This document shows, piece by piece, positions 16,680 through 29,106 of a DNA stretch of 64,000 bases. Source of the DNA: Burkholderia sp. Nafp2/4-1b (GTDB lineage: Bacteria; Pseudomonadota; Gammaproteobacteria; Burkholderiales; Burkholderiaceae). Position numbers and translations under genes: made by a program. The notes beneath the pieces are model-generated. The model made no database searches. It had not been told where the DNA came from and saw nothing but the letters and a program-made list of their open reading frames with translations. Every line of letters starts with the position of its first letter. The first letter of the stretch is position 1. The stretch spans positions 231,911 to 295,910 of the forward strand of contig NZ_ML058610.1 of assembly GCF_003635165.1 (NCBI RefSeq), read 5' to 3'.

Positions 16680-17195
16680 TCAGGGGGTGGTGAAGTGCGA
16701 CACGAACAGCGATTTCATCGCGCCGGGCATCCGCGCGATCGGCGCGTGCTCGCCCGTGTTGCCGAACCCCGCGCGTTCGTAGAAGCGGATCGCGTTGCGG
16801 TTCGCATCGGCGATCCACGCGTAGACGTCCTGCGCGCCGCGTTCGGCGAGCCAGCCGGTGGCCGTTTCGAGCAGCAGCACGCCGCCGCGCAGGTGCCGGA
16901 CCGCGTGCGCGACCCACAACTCGCTGACGAACGCGCGCCGCTCGGGCGTATTGTCGAAATACGCGCCGATCATGCCGGCCGGGTGGCCTTCGGTGTACAG
17001 CAGGAAAGTCGTCGACTCGTCGGACGCGGCGCGCAGCGCGGCAGTGGCCGCCGCTGCGTCGGAATCGACGTTCAGCAATTCGGCCTCCGGCGCTTCGCCG
17101 GGCGCGTAGGGCTCACGCAGCGATGCGGCGCGGAGTTCGCGATACACGCCGCCCTGGTTGGCGGCGATACGACGAACGGTCAAGGTCGAACTCAT
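16680..17195 (-). CDS. GNAT family N-acetyltransferase
   Basis: 171 residues of the GCN5-related acetyltransferase fold. Visible signs are ELWVAHAVRHLRGGVLLLET, the acetyl-CoA region, and NAIRFYERAGFGNTGEHAPI, the conserved C-terminal strand-helix motif (N..A..FYE..GF). Substrate unknown. The start at 17195 follows an aaggggg; an upstream extension of the frame shows no domain. Monocistronic. Confidence 0.85.
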   Translation of the reverse strand: MSSTLTVRRIAANQGGVYRELRAASLREPYAPGEAPEAELLNVDSDAAAATAALRAASDESTTFLLYTEGHPAGMIGAYFDNTPERRAFVSELWVAHAVRHLRGGVLLLETATGWLAERGAQDVYAWIADANRNAIRFYERAGFGNTGEHAPIARMPGAMKSLFVSHFTTP

Positions 17196-17873
17196 GCAGG
17201 CACAGCCCCCTTCGGACAGCAAGTTACTAGCTTCAACCGAAAGCGGGGCATGAGTCAAATCGTTATTTTCAAATGACAGCACGGATTGAAAGGCTGCAGG
17301 CACCGCACCCGCGCCCGTGTGCAGGTGCAGCATCGGTGCTTCGACGATGGCGGCACCCGGTCATTCGAGCGATGCGACCGGACGCGTCTGCTCGCTTGCC
17401 TTGCCGTGTGCGGCACTCATGCAAGGCGGGCCCGCATTTCGGCGCCGCAGCCATAATGGTCCGTAATGGATATGTTTGCAACAGGGCTGCGCCGCCATGC
17501 GTCGTCAACCAGATTTATTGCGTTGCAACATTTGTTGTGGGACGCGCCGCTCGCTGTACGCGTTCAACACGTCATCTATTCATCTGACCACAACGCCCGG
17601 CGCGCGGGCCGATCGGGGCCATGCCGGCTCGTTTCAATCCCCCCTTGCCGCCCCTTCCCGGCCTGCGTCATGCCGGCACAGCTGTTTGGAGTTGCACGCC
17701 TAGCGCCAGGGTTTGGAAAGCGTGCGCGACGGTCGTATAACTGGCACAACCGGACCACCGATCCGGTGCCGCGCGCCGTGCCGCGGCCCCATAACGATTC
17801 CAGCGACGTCAAACGCGTAGACATGGCCGCCGCGCCTGCGAGTGCAGGCGCAGGCCTTCAAAGGAGGGAGACA
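17196..17873. other. 678-base intergenic region between the GNAT gene and alkB
   Basis: No convincing gene; short frames here show no recognisable protein. It probably holds alkB control sequences. Two identical TTGCAACA octamers lie at 17476-17483 and 17523-17530 in a locally AT-richer stretch, and an aaggaggg RBS directly precedes alkB. Confidence 0.5.
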
Positions 17874-19034
17874 ATGGCGATGACCGACGCATCGGCCTCG
17901 GGCTGGTCGGATGGCAAACGTTATCTATGGCTGCTCGGGGCGGTGACCATCACGCTGCCGATTCTGGCGGCGCAGCTCGCGTTGTCGACGGGCCTGCACG
18001 TGTTCTGGTGGTTCGGCCCGCTGTTCGCGTTCGGCGTGATCCCGATTCTCGATACGCTGATCGGCGACGATCGCGACAATCCGCCCGAAGACGTCGTCCC
18101 GCATCTCGAACGCGAGCGCTATTACCGCTACATCGTCCATCTCGCGACGCTGGTCGAATACTTCGCGTTCTTCATCTGCGTATGGATCGTCGGCACGCAT
18201 GCGCTCGCGTGGTACGACTACGTCGGCTTCGCGTTGTCGCTCGGCGCCGCGACGGGCATCTCGATCAACACCGCGCACGAACTCGGGCACAAGACGAGCC
18301 GCTTCGAGCGCTGGCTCGCCAAGGTCACGCTCGCGCCGGTAGCGTACGGGCACTTCTTCGTCGAGCACAACCGCGGCCATCACGTGCGGGTCGCGACGCC
18401 CGAGGACCCGGCAAGCGCACGTTACGGCGAATCGTTCTGGGCGTTCCTGCCGCGCACGGTGACGGGCAGCATCCGCTCGGCATGGCGGCTCGAAAAGGCG
18501 CGCCTCGAGCGGCTCGGGCATTCACCGTGGACCTGGCGCAACGAGGTGCTGCACGCGTGGGCGATGACGGTGGTCGTGTGGGGCATCGCGATCGCGATGG
18601 CCGGCAAGGTCGTGATTCCGTTCCTCGTGATCCAGGCCGTATACGGCGCGTCGCTGCTCGAAGTCGTCAACTATGTCGAACACTACGGGCTCGGCCGCCG
18701 CAAGCTGCCCAGCGGCCGCTACGAGCGCTGCACGCCGCAGCATTCGTGGAACAGCAATCATGTCGTCACGAACCTGTTCCTGTACCAGTTGCAGCGGCAC
18801 GCCGACCACCACGCGAACCCGACGCGCTCGTACCAGGCGCTGCGCCACTTCGACGACTCGCCGCAACTGCCGGCCGGCTACGCGACGATGATCCTGTTCG
18901 CGTATGTGCCGCCGCTCTGGTATCGCGTGATGAATCCGCGGGTCGTCGCCCACTACGGCGGCGACATGGCGAAATCGAACATCAAGCCGTCGATCCGCGC
19001 GCGCGTGCTCGCGCAGTATCCGGCCGCGGCGTGA
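17874..19034 (+). CDS. alkB: Alkane 1-monooxygenase (AlkB, non-haem di-iron)
   Basis: 386 residues, integral membrane. Hydroxylates the terminal carbon of n-alkanes using O2 and electrons from rubredoxin. All histidine motifs of the di-iron centre are present: HELGH (135-139), EHNRGHH (164-170) and LQRHADHH (306-313), plus the AlkB-specific NYVEHYGLGRRKL (266-278). The sequence ends soon after, so there is no fused rubredoxin, and no rubredoxin, reductase or alkane regulator is visible nearby. The ATG at 17874 has an excellent RBS. Single-gene alkB loci are known in B. cepacia strains. Confidence 0.92.
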   Translation: MAMTDASASGWSDGKRYLWLLGAVTITLPILAAQLALSTGLHVFWWFGPLFAFGVIPILDTLIGDDRDNPPEDVVPHLERERYYRYIVHLATLVEYFAFFICVWIVGTHALAWYDYVGFALSLGAATGISINTAHELGHKTSRFERWLAKVTLAPVAYGHFFVEHNRGHHVRVATPEDPASARYGESFWAFLPRTVTGSIRSAWRLEKARLERLGHSPWTWRNEVLHAWAMTVVVWGIAIAMAGKVVIPFLVIQAVYGASLLEVVNYVEHYGLGRRKLPSGRYERCTPQHSWNSNHVVTNLFLYQLQRHADHHANPTRSYQALRHFDDSPQLPAGYATMILFAYVPPLWYRVMNPRVVAHYGGDMAKSNIKPSIRARVLAQYPAAA

Positions 19035-19067
19035 TGCGGGACCGCACGGTCGCCGTCGGCAATATCG

Positions 19068-20603
19068 TCATGCAACCTGCGGCAGCCGGAACACGGCGAC
19101 CGCGTGGCGCAGCGCACTTGCCTGCTCGGCCAGCGCCTGCGTCGCGGCCGACGCCTGTTCGACCAGCGCGGCGTTGCGCTGCGTCGCTTCGTCCATCTGC
19201 GTGACCGCGACGTTCACCTGCTGGATGCCGCCGCTCTGCTCCTGCGACGCGGACGAGATCTCGCCGACGATCGTCGTCACGCGTTGCACCGCGCCGACGA
19301 TCTCGTGGATCGATTCGCCCGCGCGGCCGATCAGCACGGCGCCCTCGTCGACCCGCTGCGTCGATTGCTCGATGAGTCCCTTGATCTCCTTCGCGGCCGC
19401 CGCGCTGCGCTGCGCGAGCGTGCGCACCTCCGACGCGACGACCGCGAAGCCGCGCCCCTGCTCGCCCGCTCGCGCCGCCTCGACGGCCGCGTTCAGCGCG
19501 AGAATGTTGGTCTGGAACGCGATGCTGTCGATGACCGCGATGATCTCGCCGACCTTCGCCGCGCTGGCCGCAATCCCGCTCATCGTGTCGACCGCGCGCG
19601 TCATCACGCCGCCGCCCGCGGACGCGATGTCCGATGCGTCCCGCGCCAGTTGCGCCGCGTGCTGCGCATGTTCGGCCGACTGGCGCACGATGCCCGTCAG
19701 CTCCGTCATGCTGGCGGCGGTTTCCTCGAGCGACGCAGCCTGGGACTCGGTGCGCGACGACAGGTCGTGATTGCCCGATGCGATCTGCGCGCTCGCGGTC
19801 GCGACGGCTTCCGCATGCGTGCGCACTTCGAGCACGACACCCGACAGGCTCGCCTGCATCCGCTGCAACGCGCGCAGCAGGTCGGCGATCTCGTCGCGGC
19901 CGGCCGCGTCGACGTCGCGCGTCAGGTCGCCGGCAGCCACCGCCTGCGCGCAGGCCACCGCCCGATCGAGCGGCCGCAGGATAGCGCGGCTGAACAGGAA
20001 CGCACCGATCATCGCGATGCCGAGCACGACGAGCATCAGCACGACGCTCGCCGCGGTCGCGTAGCGCGCGTCGCGGCTCGCGTGCGCCGACACGGCGGCG
20101 CTCTCGTCGGCGATCGACTTCGCCGCGCGCTCGAGCAGCTCGGCCGGCGCGCGGTCGACGCCCGCGACGGCCGCGTCACCGGCCGTCGGTTCGAAGCCCG
20201 CGGCCTTGAACGCGTCGAACCCGCGCCGGTAGCCTTCGCCCATCGCCGCATGCGCGCGCATGAACTGCTCGACGAGCGTACGGCTCTCGCCGGGCGGCAG
20301 CTGATTGACGAGCTGCGCGGCGAGCGTGTCGACCGTGCGCTCGCGCGTCTGGAATGCCTGCCAGTACTTGTCGAGCTTGTCCGGCTGCCTGCCGCGCAGC
20401 AGCGTGTCCTTCCATTCCTGGACCTGCAACTTGAACTGCACGAGCGTCGCCGATACGAGGCGCTCGTCGGCGACACGCGCCTGCACGTCGTTCGAGAACG
20501 TATCGATCGAGCGATTGAGAACGTGGATGCCATACAGCGCGCCGCAGAACATCAGCAGCAGCGCAACGGCGAATGCGAGGGGAATCTTGTAGCTCAGCTT
20601 CAT
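19068..20603 (-). CDS. Methyl-accepting chemotaxis protein
   Basis: 511 residues. TM1 is at about 9-28, then a periplasmic four-helix-bundle-like sensor domain, TM2 at about 184-207, HAMP (RAILRPLDRAVACAQ onward) and a cytoplasmic signalling domain with the hairpin tip VIDSIAFQTNILALNAAVEA. It senses a ligand outside the cell and controls CheA; the ligand is unknown. The C-terminus (VAVFRLPQVA) lacks the NWETF-type pentapeptide that tethers CheR, so adaptation must rely on other receptors. Isolated from other che genes; convergent with alkB. Confidence 0.93.
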   Translation of the reverse strand: MKLSYKIPLAFAVALLLMFCGALYGIHVLNRSIDTFSNDVQARVADERLVSATLVQFKLQVQEWKDTLLRGRQPDKLDKYWQAFQTRERTVDTLAAQLVNQLPPGESRTLVEQFMRAHAAMGEGYRRGFDAFKAAGFEPTAGDAAVAGVDRAPAELLERAAKSIADESAAVSAHASRDARYATAASVVLMLVVLGIAMIGAFLFSRAILRPLDRAVACAQAVAAGDLTRDVDAAGRDEIADLLRALQRMQASLSGVVLEVRTHAEAVATASAQIASGNHDLSSRTESQAASLEETAASMTELTGIVRQSAEHAQHAAQLARDASDIASAGGGVMTRAVDTMSGIAASAAKVGEIIAVIDSIAFQTNILALNAAVEAARAGEQGRGFAVVASEVRTLAQRSAAAAKEIKGLIEQSTQRVDEGAVLIGRAGESIHEIVGAVQRVTTIVGEISSASQEQSGGIQQVNVAVTQMDEATQRNAALVEQASAATQALAEQASALRHAVAVFRLPQVA

Positions 20604-20849
20604 GGGACCTTGAATCGACGGGGAACGATGGCGGGCGGCATGGGTGCCGGCCGCCGCACCGTGTTAACGGCGCGGACATCGAAGGCTTAAAGCTGAGGAA
20701 AGCGGTGAAGGCTCGTGTGCGGTGCGGGCCGATCAGGTGCGGCGCGTGCGATGCTGTGGCGCGACTGTCCCACTGCGTCATGCAGCGGCGCACGACGACG
20801 GCCAACACACATCGCACATCGCACATCGCACATCGCAGCGACGACCTAA
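20604..20849. repeat. Intergenic region with heptamer tandem repeat
   Basis: Between the chemoreceptor gene and the tRNA-Ser terminator. It contains four perfect head-to-tail copies of CACATCG (20808-20835). No gene is seen. A stretch upstream of the chemoreceptor start may hold its promoter. Confidence 0.7.
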
Positions 20850-20884
20850 AACGAAAAACCCCGTGATCCTTTCGAATCACGGGG
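20850..20884 (-). terminator. Rho-independent terminator of tRNA-Ser(CGA)
   Basis: ccccgtgat (20859-20867) pairs with atcacgggg (20876-20884); on the minus strand the stem is followed by TTTTT. Confidence 0.85.
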
Positions 20885-20894
20885 CTTCGTATTT

Positions 20895-20986
<92 letters not shown>

Positions 20987-21029
20987 TCCTTTGCTGCATT
21001 TCGCGGCTGGTCGTTTCCGCGAGAAAAAG

Positions 21030-21059
21030 ATTATAAGACGATCGCTTCGCGGCTGACAA
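21030..21059 (-). promoter_or_regulatory. Promoter of tRNA-Ser(CGA)
   Basis: On the minus strand, -35 TTGTCA (21054-21059), an 18-base spacer and a perfect -10 TATAAT (21030-21035), about 44 bases before the tRNA 5' end. Confidence 0.7.
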
Positions 21060-21101
21060 GCCCTTTCTGCAAATTTTTTCGAGGGCTTCGACAGGCCCGC
21101 G

Positions 21102-22403
<1,302 letters not shown>

Positions 22404-22653
22404 GGGAGGACTTGGAAAATCGTTGTGTAAGACGGGAATTCTAACGCACCGCGGCGCCACCACGGCATCGGCCGGATGGACAGTGCCGCAAACGGGCGGC
22501 CATGGCAGTATCGCATTGGCGGTCCGCCGCATCGGCGGCCGGCGAATTGCCGCGCGCCTGGCGATGACGGATCGCAACACGCCCGCGCCGGCCGGCGGCA
22601 ACCGAATCAAGCGGAGCGCCGGCTCCGCGTCGTCACAGCCCCCAAGGAATCCG

Positions 22654-22923
22654 ATGACCATCGAACTCGACAAGGATGTACGCGACCGCGCGATCGCGTC
22701 GCTGCAACGTTATTTCACAGAAAACATGGACGAGCCGATCGGCAACATCCAGGCCGGCGCGCTGCTGCATTTCTTCATTCAGGAAATCGCGCCGGCGATC
22801 TACAACCTCGCCGTCGCCGATGCGCAGGAACGCCTGCATGCGCGGGTCGCCGAACTCGACATCGAATGCCACGAAGAGCCGTTCGAATACTGGAAGAAAC
22901 AGCAGCCGGGCCGCAAGCGCTGA
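22654..22923 (+). CDS. DUF2164 family protein
   Basis: 89 residues, cytoplasmic, of unknown function. The sequence MTIELDKDVRDRAIASLQRY with FFIQEIAPAIYNLAVADAQE matches the small DUF2164 family as I remember it. The ATG at 22654 follows caagga. Convergent with rarA and divergent from serS; context gives no function. Confidence 0.75.
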   Translation: MTIELDKDVRDRAIASLQRYFTENMDEPIGNIQAGALLHFFIQEIAPAIYNLAVADAQERLHARVAELDIECHEEPFEYWKKQQPGRKR

Positions 22924-22967
22924 CGCGTCCACGGCAGCGCGGATCGAACCGGCCCGCGCGCCGCCGG

Positions 22968-24278
22968 TCAGTCCTTCTTGCCGGCCTCGCGGTCGAGCTC
23001 GCGCAGCCATGCGAGCTTGTCGGCGATCTTCGCTTCGAGCCCGCGCGGCACCGGCTTGTACCAGCGCGGCTCGCGCATCCCGTCCGGCAGGTACGTCTCG
23101 CCGGCCGCATAGGCGTTCGGCTCGTCGTGCGCGTAGCGGTAAGCGTGGCCGTAGCCGAGCTCCTTCATCAGCTTGGTCGGCGCATTGCGCAGATGCACCG
23201 GCACCTCGCGCGACTTGTCCTGCTTGACGAACGCCATCGCATCCTTGAACGCGTTGTAGCCCGCGTTGCTCTTCGCCGCGCACGCGAGATAGATCACGGC
23301 CTGCCCGAGTGCAAGCTCACCTTCGGGCGAGCCGAGCCGCTCGTAAGTCTCGGCCGCGTCGTTCGCCACCTGCAGCGCGCGCGGATCGGCGAGGCCGATG
23401 TCTTCCCACGCCATCCGCACGATCCGCCGCGCGAGATACTTCGGATCCGCGCCGCCGTCGATCATCCGGCAGAACCAGTACAGCGCGCCGTCCGGGCTCG
23501 AACCGCGCACCGACTTGTGCAGCGCCGAGATCTGGTCGTAGAAGTTGTCGCCGCCCTTGTCGAAGCGCCGCGCATTCAACGTCATCGCGCTGCTGACGAA
23601 CTCGGCATCGATGGTCGTGATCTTGGCGGACGCCGCGGCGGTCTGCGCCTGCTCGAGCAGGTTCAGGAAGCGCCGCGCGTCGCCGTCCGCGTAACCGATG
23701 AGCGTATCGATCGCCTTGTCGTCGAACGCGAGGCCGTCGAGCGCGATTTCCTGCGCGCGCTTGAGCAGCAGGCGCATCTCGTCGTCGTTCAGCGACTGCA
23801 GCACATACACCTGCGCCCGCGACAGCAGTGCCGAGTTGACTTCGAAGCTCGGATTCTCGGTCGTCGCACCGATGAAGGTCACGAGCCCCGACTCGACGAA
23901 CGGCAGCAGCGCGTCCTGCTGCCCCTTGTTGAAACGATGGATTTCGTCGACGAACAGGATCGTGTGGCGGCCGGTGCGGTTCAGCGTGTCCTTCGCCTGC
24001 TCCATCGACTCGCGGATATCCTTCACGCCGCCGAGCACCGCGGACAGCGCGATGAACTCGCAGTCGAACGCGAGCGCGGTGAGGCGCGCGAGCGTGGTCT
24101 TGCCGACACCGGGCGGCCCCCACAGGATCATCGAATGCGGCTTGCCGGATTCGAACGCGAGCCGCAGCGGCTTGCCTTCGCCCAGCAGATGCGTCTGGCC
24201 GATCACCTCGGCGAGCGTCTTCGGCCGCAGCGCCTCGGCGAGCGGCCGGCGCGGCTCGACTTGAAACAGGTCGGACAT
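22968..24278 (-). CDS. rarA: Replication-associated recombination protein A (MgsA/RarA AAA ATPase)
   Basis: 436 residues. A clamp-loader-like AAA+ ATPase acting at stalled replication forks. It has Walker A (GPPGVGKTT, about residues 53-61), Walker B (ILFVDEIHRFNKGQQD), sensor 1 region (TFIGATTENPSF) and the C-terminal tetramerisation domain. The N-terminal MSDLFQVEPRRPLAEALRPK is typical. Downstream of lolA on the same strand, an arrangement (ftsK-lolA-rarA-serS) found in many proteobacteria. Confidence 0.95.
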   Translation of the reverse strand: MSDLFQVEPRRPLAEALRPKTLAEVIGQTHLLGEGKPLRLAFESGKPHSMILWGPPGVGKTTLARLTALAFDCEFIALSAVLGGVKDIRESMEQAKDTLNRTGRHTILFVDEIHRFNKGQQDALLPFVESGLVTFIGATTENPSFEVNSALLSRAQVYVLQSLNDDEMRLLLKRAQEIALDGLAFDDKAIDTLIGYADGDARRFLNLLEQAQTAAASAKITTIDAEFVSSAMTLNARRFDKGGDNFYDQISALHKSVRGSSPDGALYWFCRMIDGGADPKYLARRIVRMAWEDIGLADPRALQVANDAAETYERLGSPEGELALGQAVIYLACAAKSNAGYNAFKDAMAFVKQDKSREVPVHLRNAPTKLMKELGYGHAYRYAHDEPNAYAAGETYLPDGMREPRWYKPVPRGLEAKIADKLAWLRELDREAGKKD

Positions 24279-24384
24279 GAACCCTCGCTCCAGATCAAAC
24301 GATGGCGGCCGCAGCGGCCGCCGGACCCGACATTATGACAGCCGCGCGAACCCGCCGCCGCGCTTGGCGCCTGCGCCTAGTGCC

Positions 24385-24484
24385 CAAGCCCGGTACCCGC
24401 GCTCGTTGCAGGGCGCCTGTTGCACGCGCCGGTGCCCGCGCCCGTTGCACGCGTCCGTTGCACGGCGCCCGGTACCCGCGTCCC
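24385..24484. repeat. Imperfect GC-rich tandem repeats between rarA and lolA
   Basis: About two and a half degenerate units of roughly 37-40 bases built from CCCGGTACCCGCG/CCGGTGCCCGCG and GTTGCA blocks. GTTGCA recurs at 24405, 24419, 24444 and 24457; CGGTACCCGCG occurs at both ends. No gene seen. Confidence 0.6.
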
Positions 24485-24485
24485 C

Positions 24486-24522
24486 AAACAACACGGGCCT
24501 GCCGTTGCCGGCAGGCCCGTGT
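24486..24522 (-). terminator. Terminator hairpin after lolA
   Basis: acacgggcctgcc (24491-24503) pairs perfectly with ggcaggcccgtgt (24510-24522). On the minus strand it is followed by TGTTTGG, a modest T-tract. Confidence 0.65.
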
Positions 24523-24544
24523 CGGGAAAACGGCGCAACGAAGG

Positions 24545-25234
24545 TCAGCCGTTGATCACGTCCGCACCCTTCGGCACGACGAACTTGAACGCGTCGCCCT
24601 TCAGCGGCGGGTTCGTCTGGATGTTCGTGAACGTCAGCAGCGTGACGTTGCCGAACACGTCGTGCAGTTCCATCGCGGCGAGCGTGCCGTTGCGGAAACC
24701 GATGCCGATTCGCTGGAATTGCGTGTCCTGCGCCTTCGGCAGCATCTCGAGCCATTCGATGCCGCCCTTCTCGCCCGCATCGCGCAGCGTGTAGTTCTTG
24801 TCGAGGTCGTTGCTGCCGAACAGGATCGCGGCCGGGCTCGCGCCCAGCGCGCCGTTCAGCTTGCGCTCGGTGACCTGGTTCAGGTCGCGGTCGTACACGT
24901 AGAGCTTGTCGCCGTCGGCCTGCAGCACCTGCTGGTACGGCTTCTGGTACGTCCAGATGAACTTGCCCGGACGCGAGAACACGAACGTGCCGCTCGAATT
25001 GTCGTTCGGCTTCGGCGCGGCCTGCGCGGCGCTCGCGCCCTTGGCCGGCGCCTTGACGATCTGCTGCGTGAAATCGCCCTTCGCCGAACGCACCTGCGAC
25101 ACGAAGGCCTTCAGTTGCTCGGTGCCGCCCGCGAACGCGTGCGTCGCCGCGAGCATCAGCGATGCGCCGGCGAGCGCCGCGCCGAGCCAGCGCCGCGTCG
25201 AACGAAGGGAAGGGGCGAACGAAAGTTGCTGCAT
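24545..25234 (-). CDS. lolA: Outer membrane lipoprotein carrier protein LolA
   Basis: 229 residues. A periplasmic chaperone that ferries lipoproteins from LolCDE to LolB. Signal peptide with an Arg-rich start (about residues 1-35, cleavage AFA-GG). The mature domain includes QLKAFVSQVRSAKGDFTQQ, GTFVFSRPGKFIWTYQKPY and the C-terminal NVTLLTFTNIQTNPPL. The ATG at 25234 is chosen because it begins the signal peptide; the frame is open far upstream through ftsK. About 45 bases downstream of ftsK. Confidence 0.94.
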   Translation of the reverse strand: MQQLSFAPSLRSTRRWLGAALAGASLMLAATHAFAGGTEQLKAFVSQVRSAKGDFTQQIVKAPAKGASAAQAAPKPNDNSSGTFVFSRPGKFIWTYQKPYQQVLQADGDKLYVYDRDLNQVTERKLNGALGASPAAILFGSNDLDKNYTLRDAGEKGGIEWLEMLPKAQDTQFQRIGIGFRNGTLAAMELHDVFGNVTLLTFTNIQTNPPLKGDAFKFVVPKGADVING

Positions 25235-25280
25235 GATGCGGTTTTCTCCCTGGGTGGCCGGCGCTGCGGGCGCCGCGGAC

Positions 25281-27590
<2,310 letters not shown>

Positions 27591-28007
27591 GAATCCGTAT
27601 ATAGAGGACGGGCCGCGCGCCCGCCTGTCGTTCGATCGCGCTTATTGTAAACGCTGCATCGGGCCGCCAAGTGTAAATGACGGTTACATAAGAGGGCCGG
27701 GGCCGCCGAAGCCGACGCCGCGGTCGCGATTCGGGCCGCGGACACCCCCCGGGCGGTGCCTGCGGCAATGCGCCGCCGCGCGTCCCGCCGCCGCCGCGCC
27801 CTGCCCGCTCCCCCGCCGTCACGCGTTGCCGAAGCGGGCCGGCCGGCGGGGGAACGCTATCGTGCCGATTGAAACTCTCGTTCGGCAGCGCAGCAACGGG
27901 GCCTTTATAATGCGCGTCTGATACCCATCTATGACGGCATCCCGGTCAACCCAGACCGTCCGGCGCGCCTTACCCCGCCCGCCGGGCCGCCTTTTACGGA
28001 TTCGCAC
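27591..28007. other. Divergent ftsK-trxB intergenic region
   Basis: 417 bases without a gene. On the ftsK side is a minus-strand promoter candidate: CTTGGC (27666-27671), 16-base spacer, TACAAT (27644-27649). Overlapping its upstream edge is TGTAA-N7-TTACA (27672-27688), operator-like. The middle is extremely GC-rich. On the trxB side is a perfect TATAAT at 27906-27911. Confidence 0.5.
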
Positions 28008-28970
28008 ATGTCCACGCCCAAACACGCCAAAGTCCTGATTCTCGGTTCCGGCCCCGCCGGCTACACGGCTGCCGTCTACGCGGCCCGCGCCAACCTGTCC
28101 CCGGTGCTGGTCACCGGCATCGCGCAGGGCGGCCAGCTGATGACGACGACCGATGTCGAAAACTGGCCGGCGGACGCGAAGGGCGTGCAAGGCCCGGAAC
28201 TGATGGCGCGCTTCCAGGAGCACGCGGAGCGCTTCAACACCGAAATCGTATTCGACCACATCCACACCGCGAAACTGCACGAACAGCCGATCCGGCTGAT
28301 CGGCGATTCGGGTGAATACACGTGCGACTCGCTGATCATCGCGACCGGCGCGTCCGCGCAGTATCTCGGCCTGCCGTCCGAGGAAGCGTTCATGGGCAAG
28401 GGCGTGTCGGCCTGCGCCACCTGCGACGGCTTCTTCTATCGCAACCAGGAAGTCGCGGTGATCGGCGGCGGCAACACGGCCGTCGAGGAAGCGCTCTATC
28501 TGACGGGCATCGCGAAGAAGGTCACGGTGATCCACCGCCGCGACAAATTCCGCGCCGAGCCGATCCTGATCGACCGCCTGCTGGAAAAGGAAAAGGAAGG
28601 TGTCGTCGACATCAAGTGGGACCACGTGCTCGACGAAGTGACCGGCGAGGACTCGGGCGTCACGGGCCTGCGCATCAAGAACGTGAAGACCGGCGAGAAG
28701 CAGGACCTCACCGTGCAGGGCGTGTTCGTCGCGATCGGCCACAAGCCGAACACCGACCTGTTCCAGGGCCAGCTCGAGATGAAGGACGGCTACATCCTGA
28801 CGAAGAGCGGCCTGCAGGGCAACGCGACGTCGACCAGCGTGCCGGGCGTGTTCGCCGCCGGCGACGTGCAGGACAACGTGTATCGCCAGGCGATCACGAG
28901 CGCCGGCACGGGCTGCATGGCCGCGCTCGACGCGCAGCGCTACCTCGAAAGCCTGCACGACAAGAAGTAA
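28008..28970 (+). CDS. trxB: Thioredoxin-disulfide reductase
   Basis: 320 residues. An FAD flavoprotein that reduces thioredoxin with NADPH in the cytosol. FAD-binding motif GSGPAGYTAAVYAARA (about 12-27), redox-active CATC (about 136-139) and NADPH motif GGGNTAVEEALYL. The C-terminal segment SVPGVFAAGDVQDNVYRQA is typical. Start and length are normal. A Rho-independent terminator follows. Confidence 0.96.
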   Translation: MSTPKHAKVLILGSGPAGYTAAVYAARANLSPVLVTGIAQGGQLMTTTDVENWPADAKGVQGPELMARFQEHAERFNTEIVFDHIHTAKLHEQPIRLIGDSGEYTCDSLIIATGASAQYLGLPSEEAFMGKGVSACATCDGFFYRNQEVAVIGGGNTAVEEALYLTGIAKKVTVIHRRDKFRAEPILIDRLLEKEKEGVVDIKWDHVLDEVTGEDSGVTGLRIKNVKTGEKQDLTVQGVFVAIGHKPNTDLFQGQLEMKDGYILTKSGLQGNATSTSVPGVFAAGDVQDNVYRQAITSAGTGCMAALDAQRYLESLHDKK

Positions 28971-29035
28971 GCGTCAAGCCTTCGCACGCCGGGCGCTACA
29001 ATGGCGTCCGCTGCCGCGAAGCGCGCTTGACCGGA

Positions 29036-29066
29036 AAGCCGCTGCGGCCGTGCAGCGGCTTTTTTT
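29036..29066 (+). terminator. Rho-independent terminator after trxB
   Basis: aagccgctgc (29036-29045) pairs with gcagcggctt (29052-29061), followed by a run of T. Confidence 0.85.
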
Positions 29067-29106
29067 GTGCCCGCGCGTGCGAACGCGCCTGCCCGGTTAC
29101 CGAATC

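Noticed and set aside
17702..17760. Sigma-54 promoter candidate (tggcac) upstream of alkB
   Set aside because: TGGCAC is present but the TTGC element at the required distance is absent.
20808..20835. CRISPR-like repeats
   Set aside because: Four 7-base direct copies with no spacers; simple tandem repeat.
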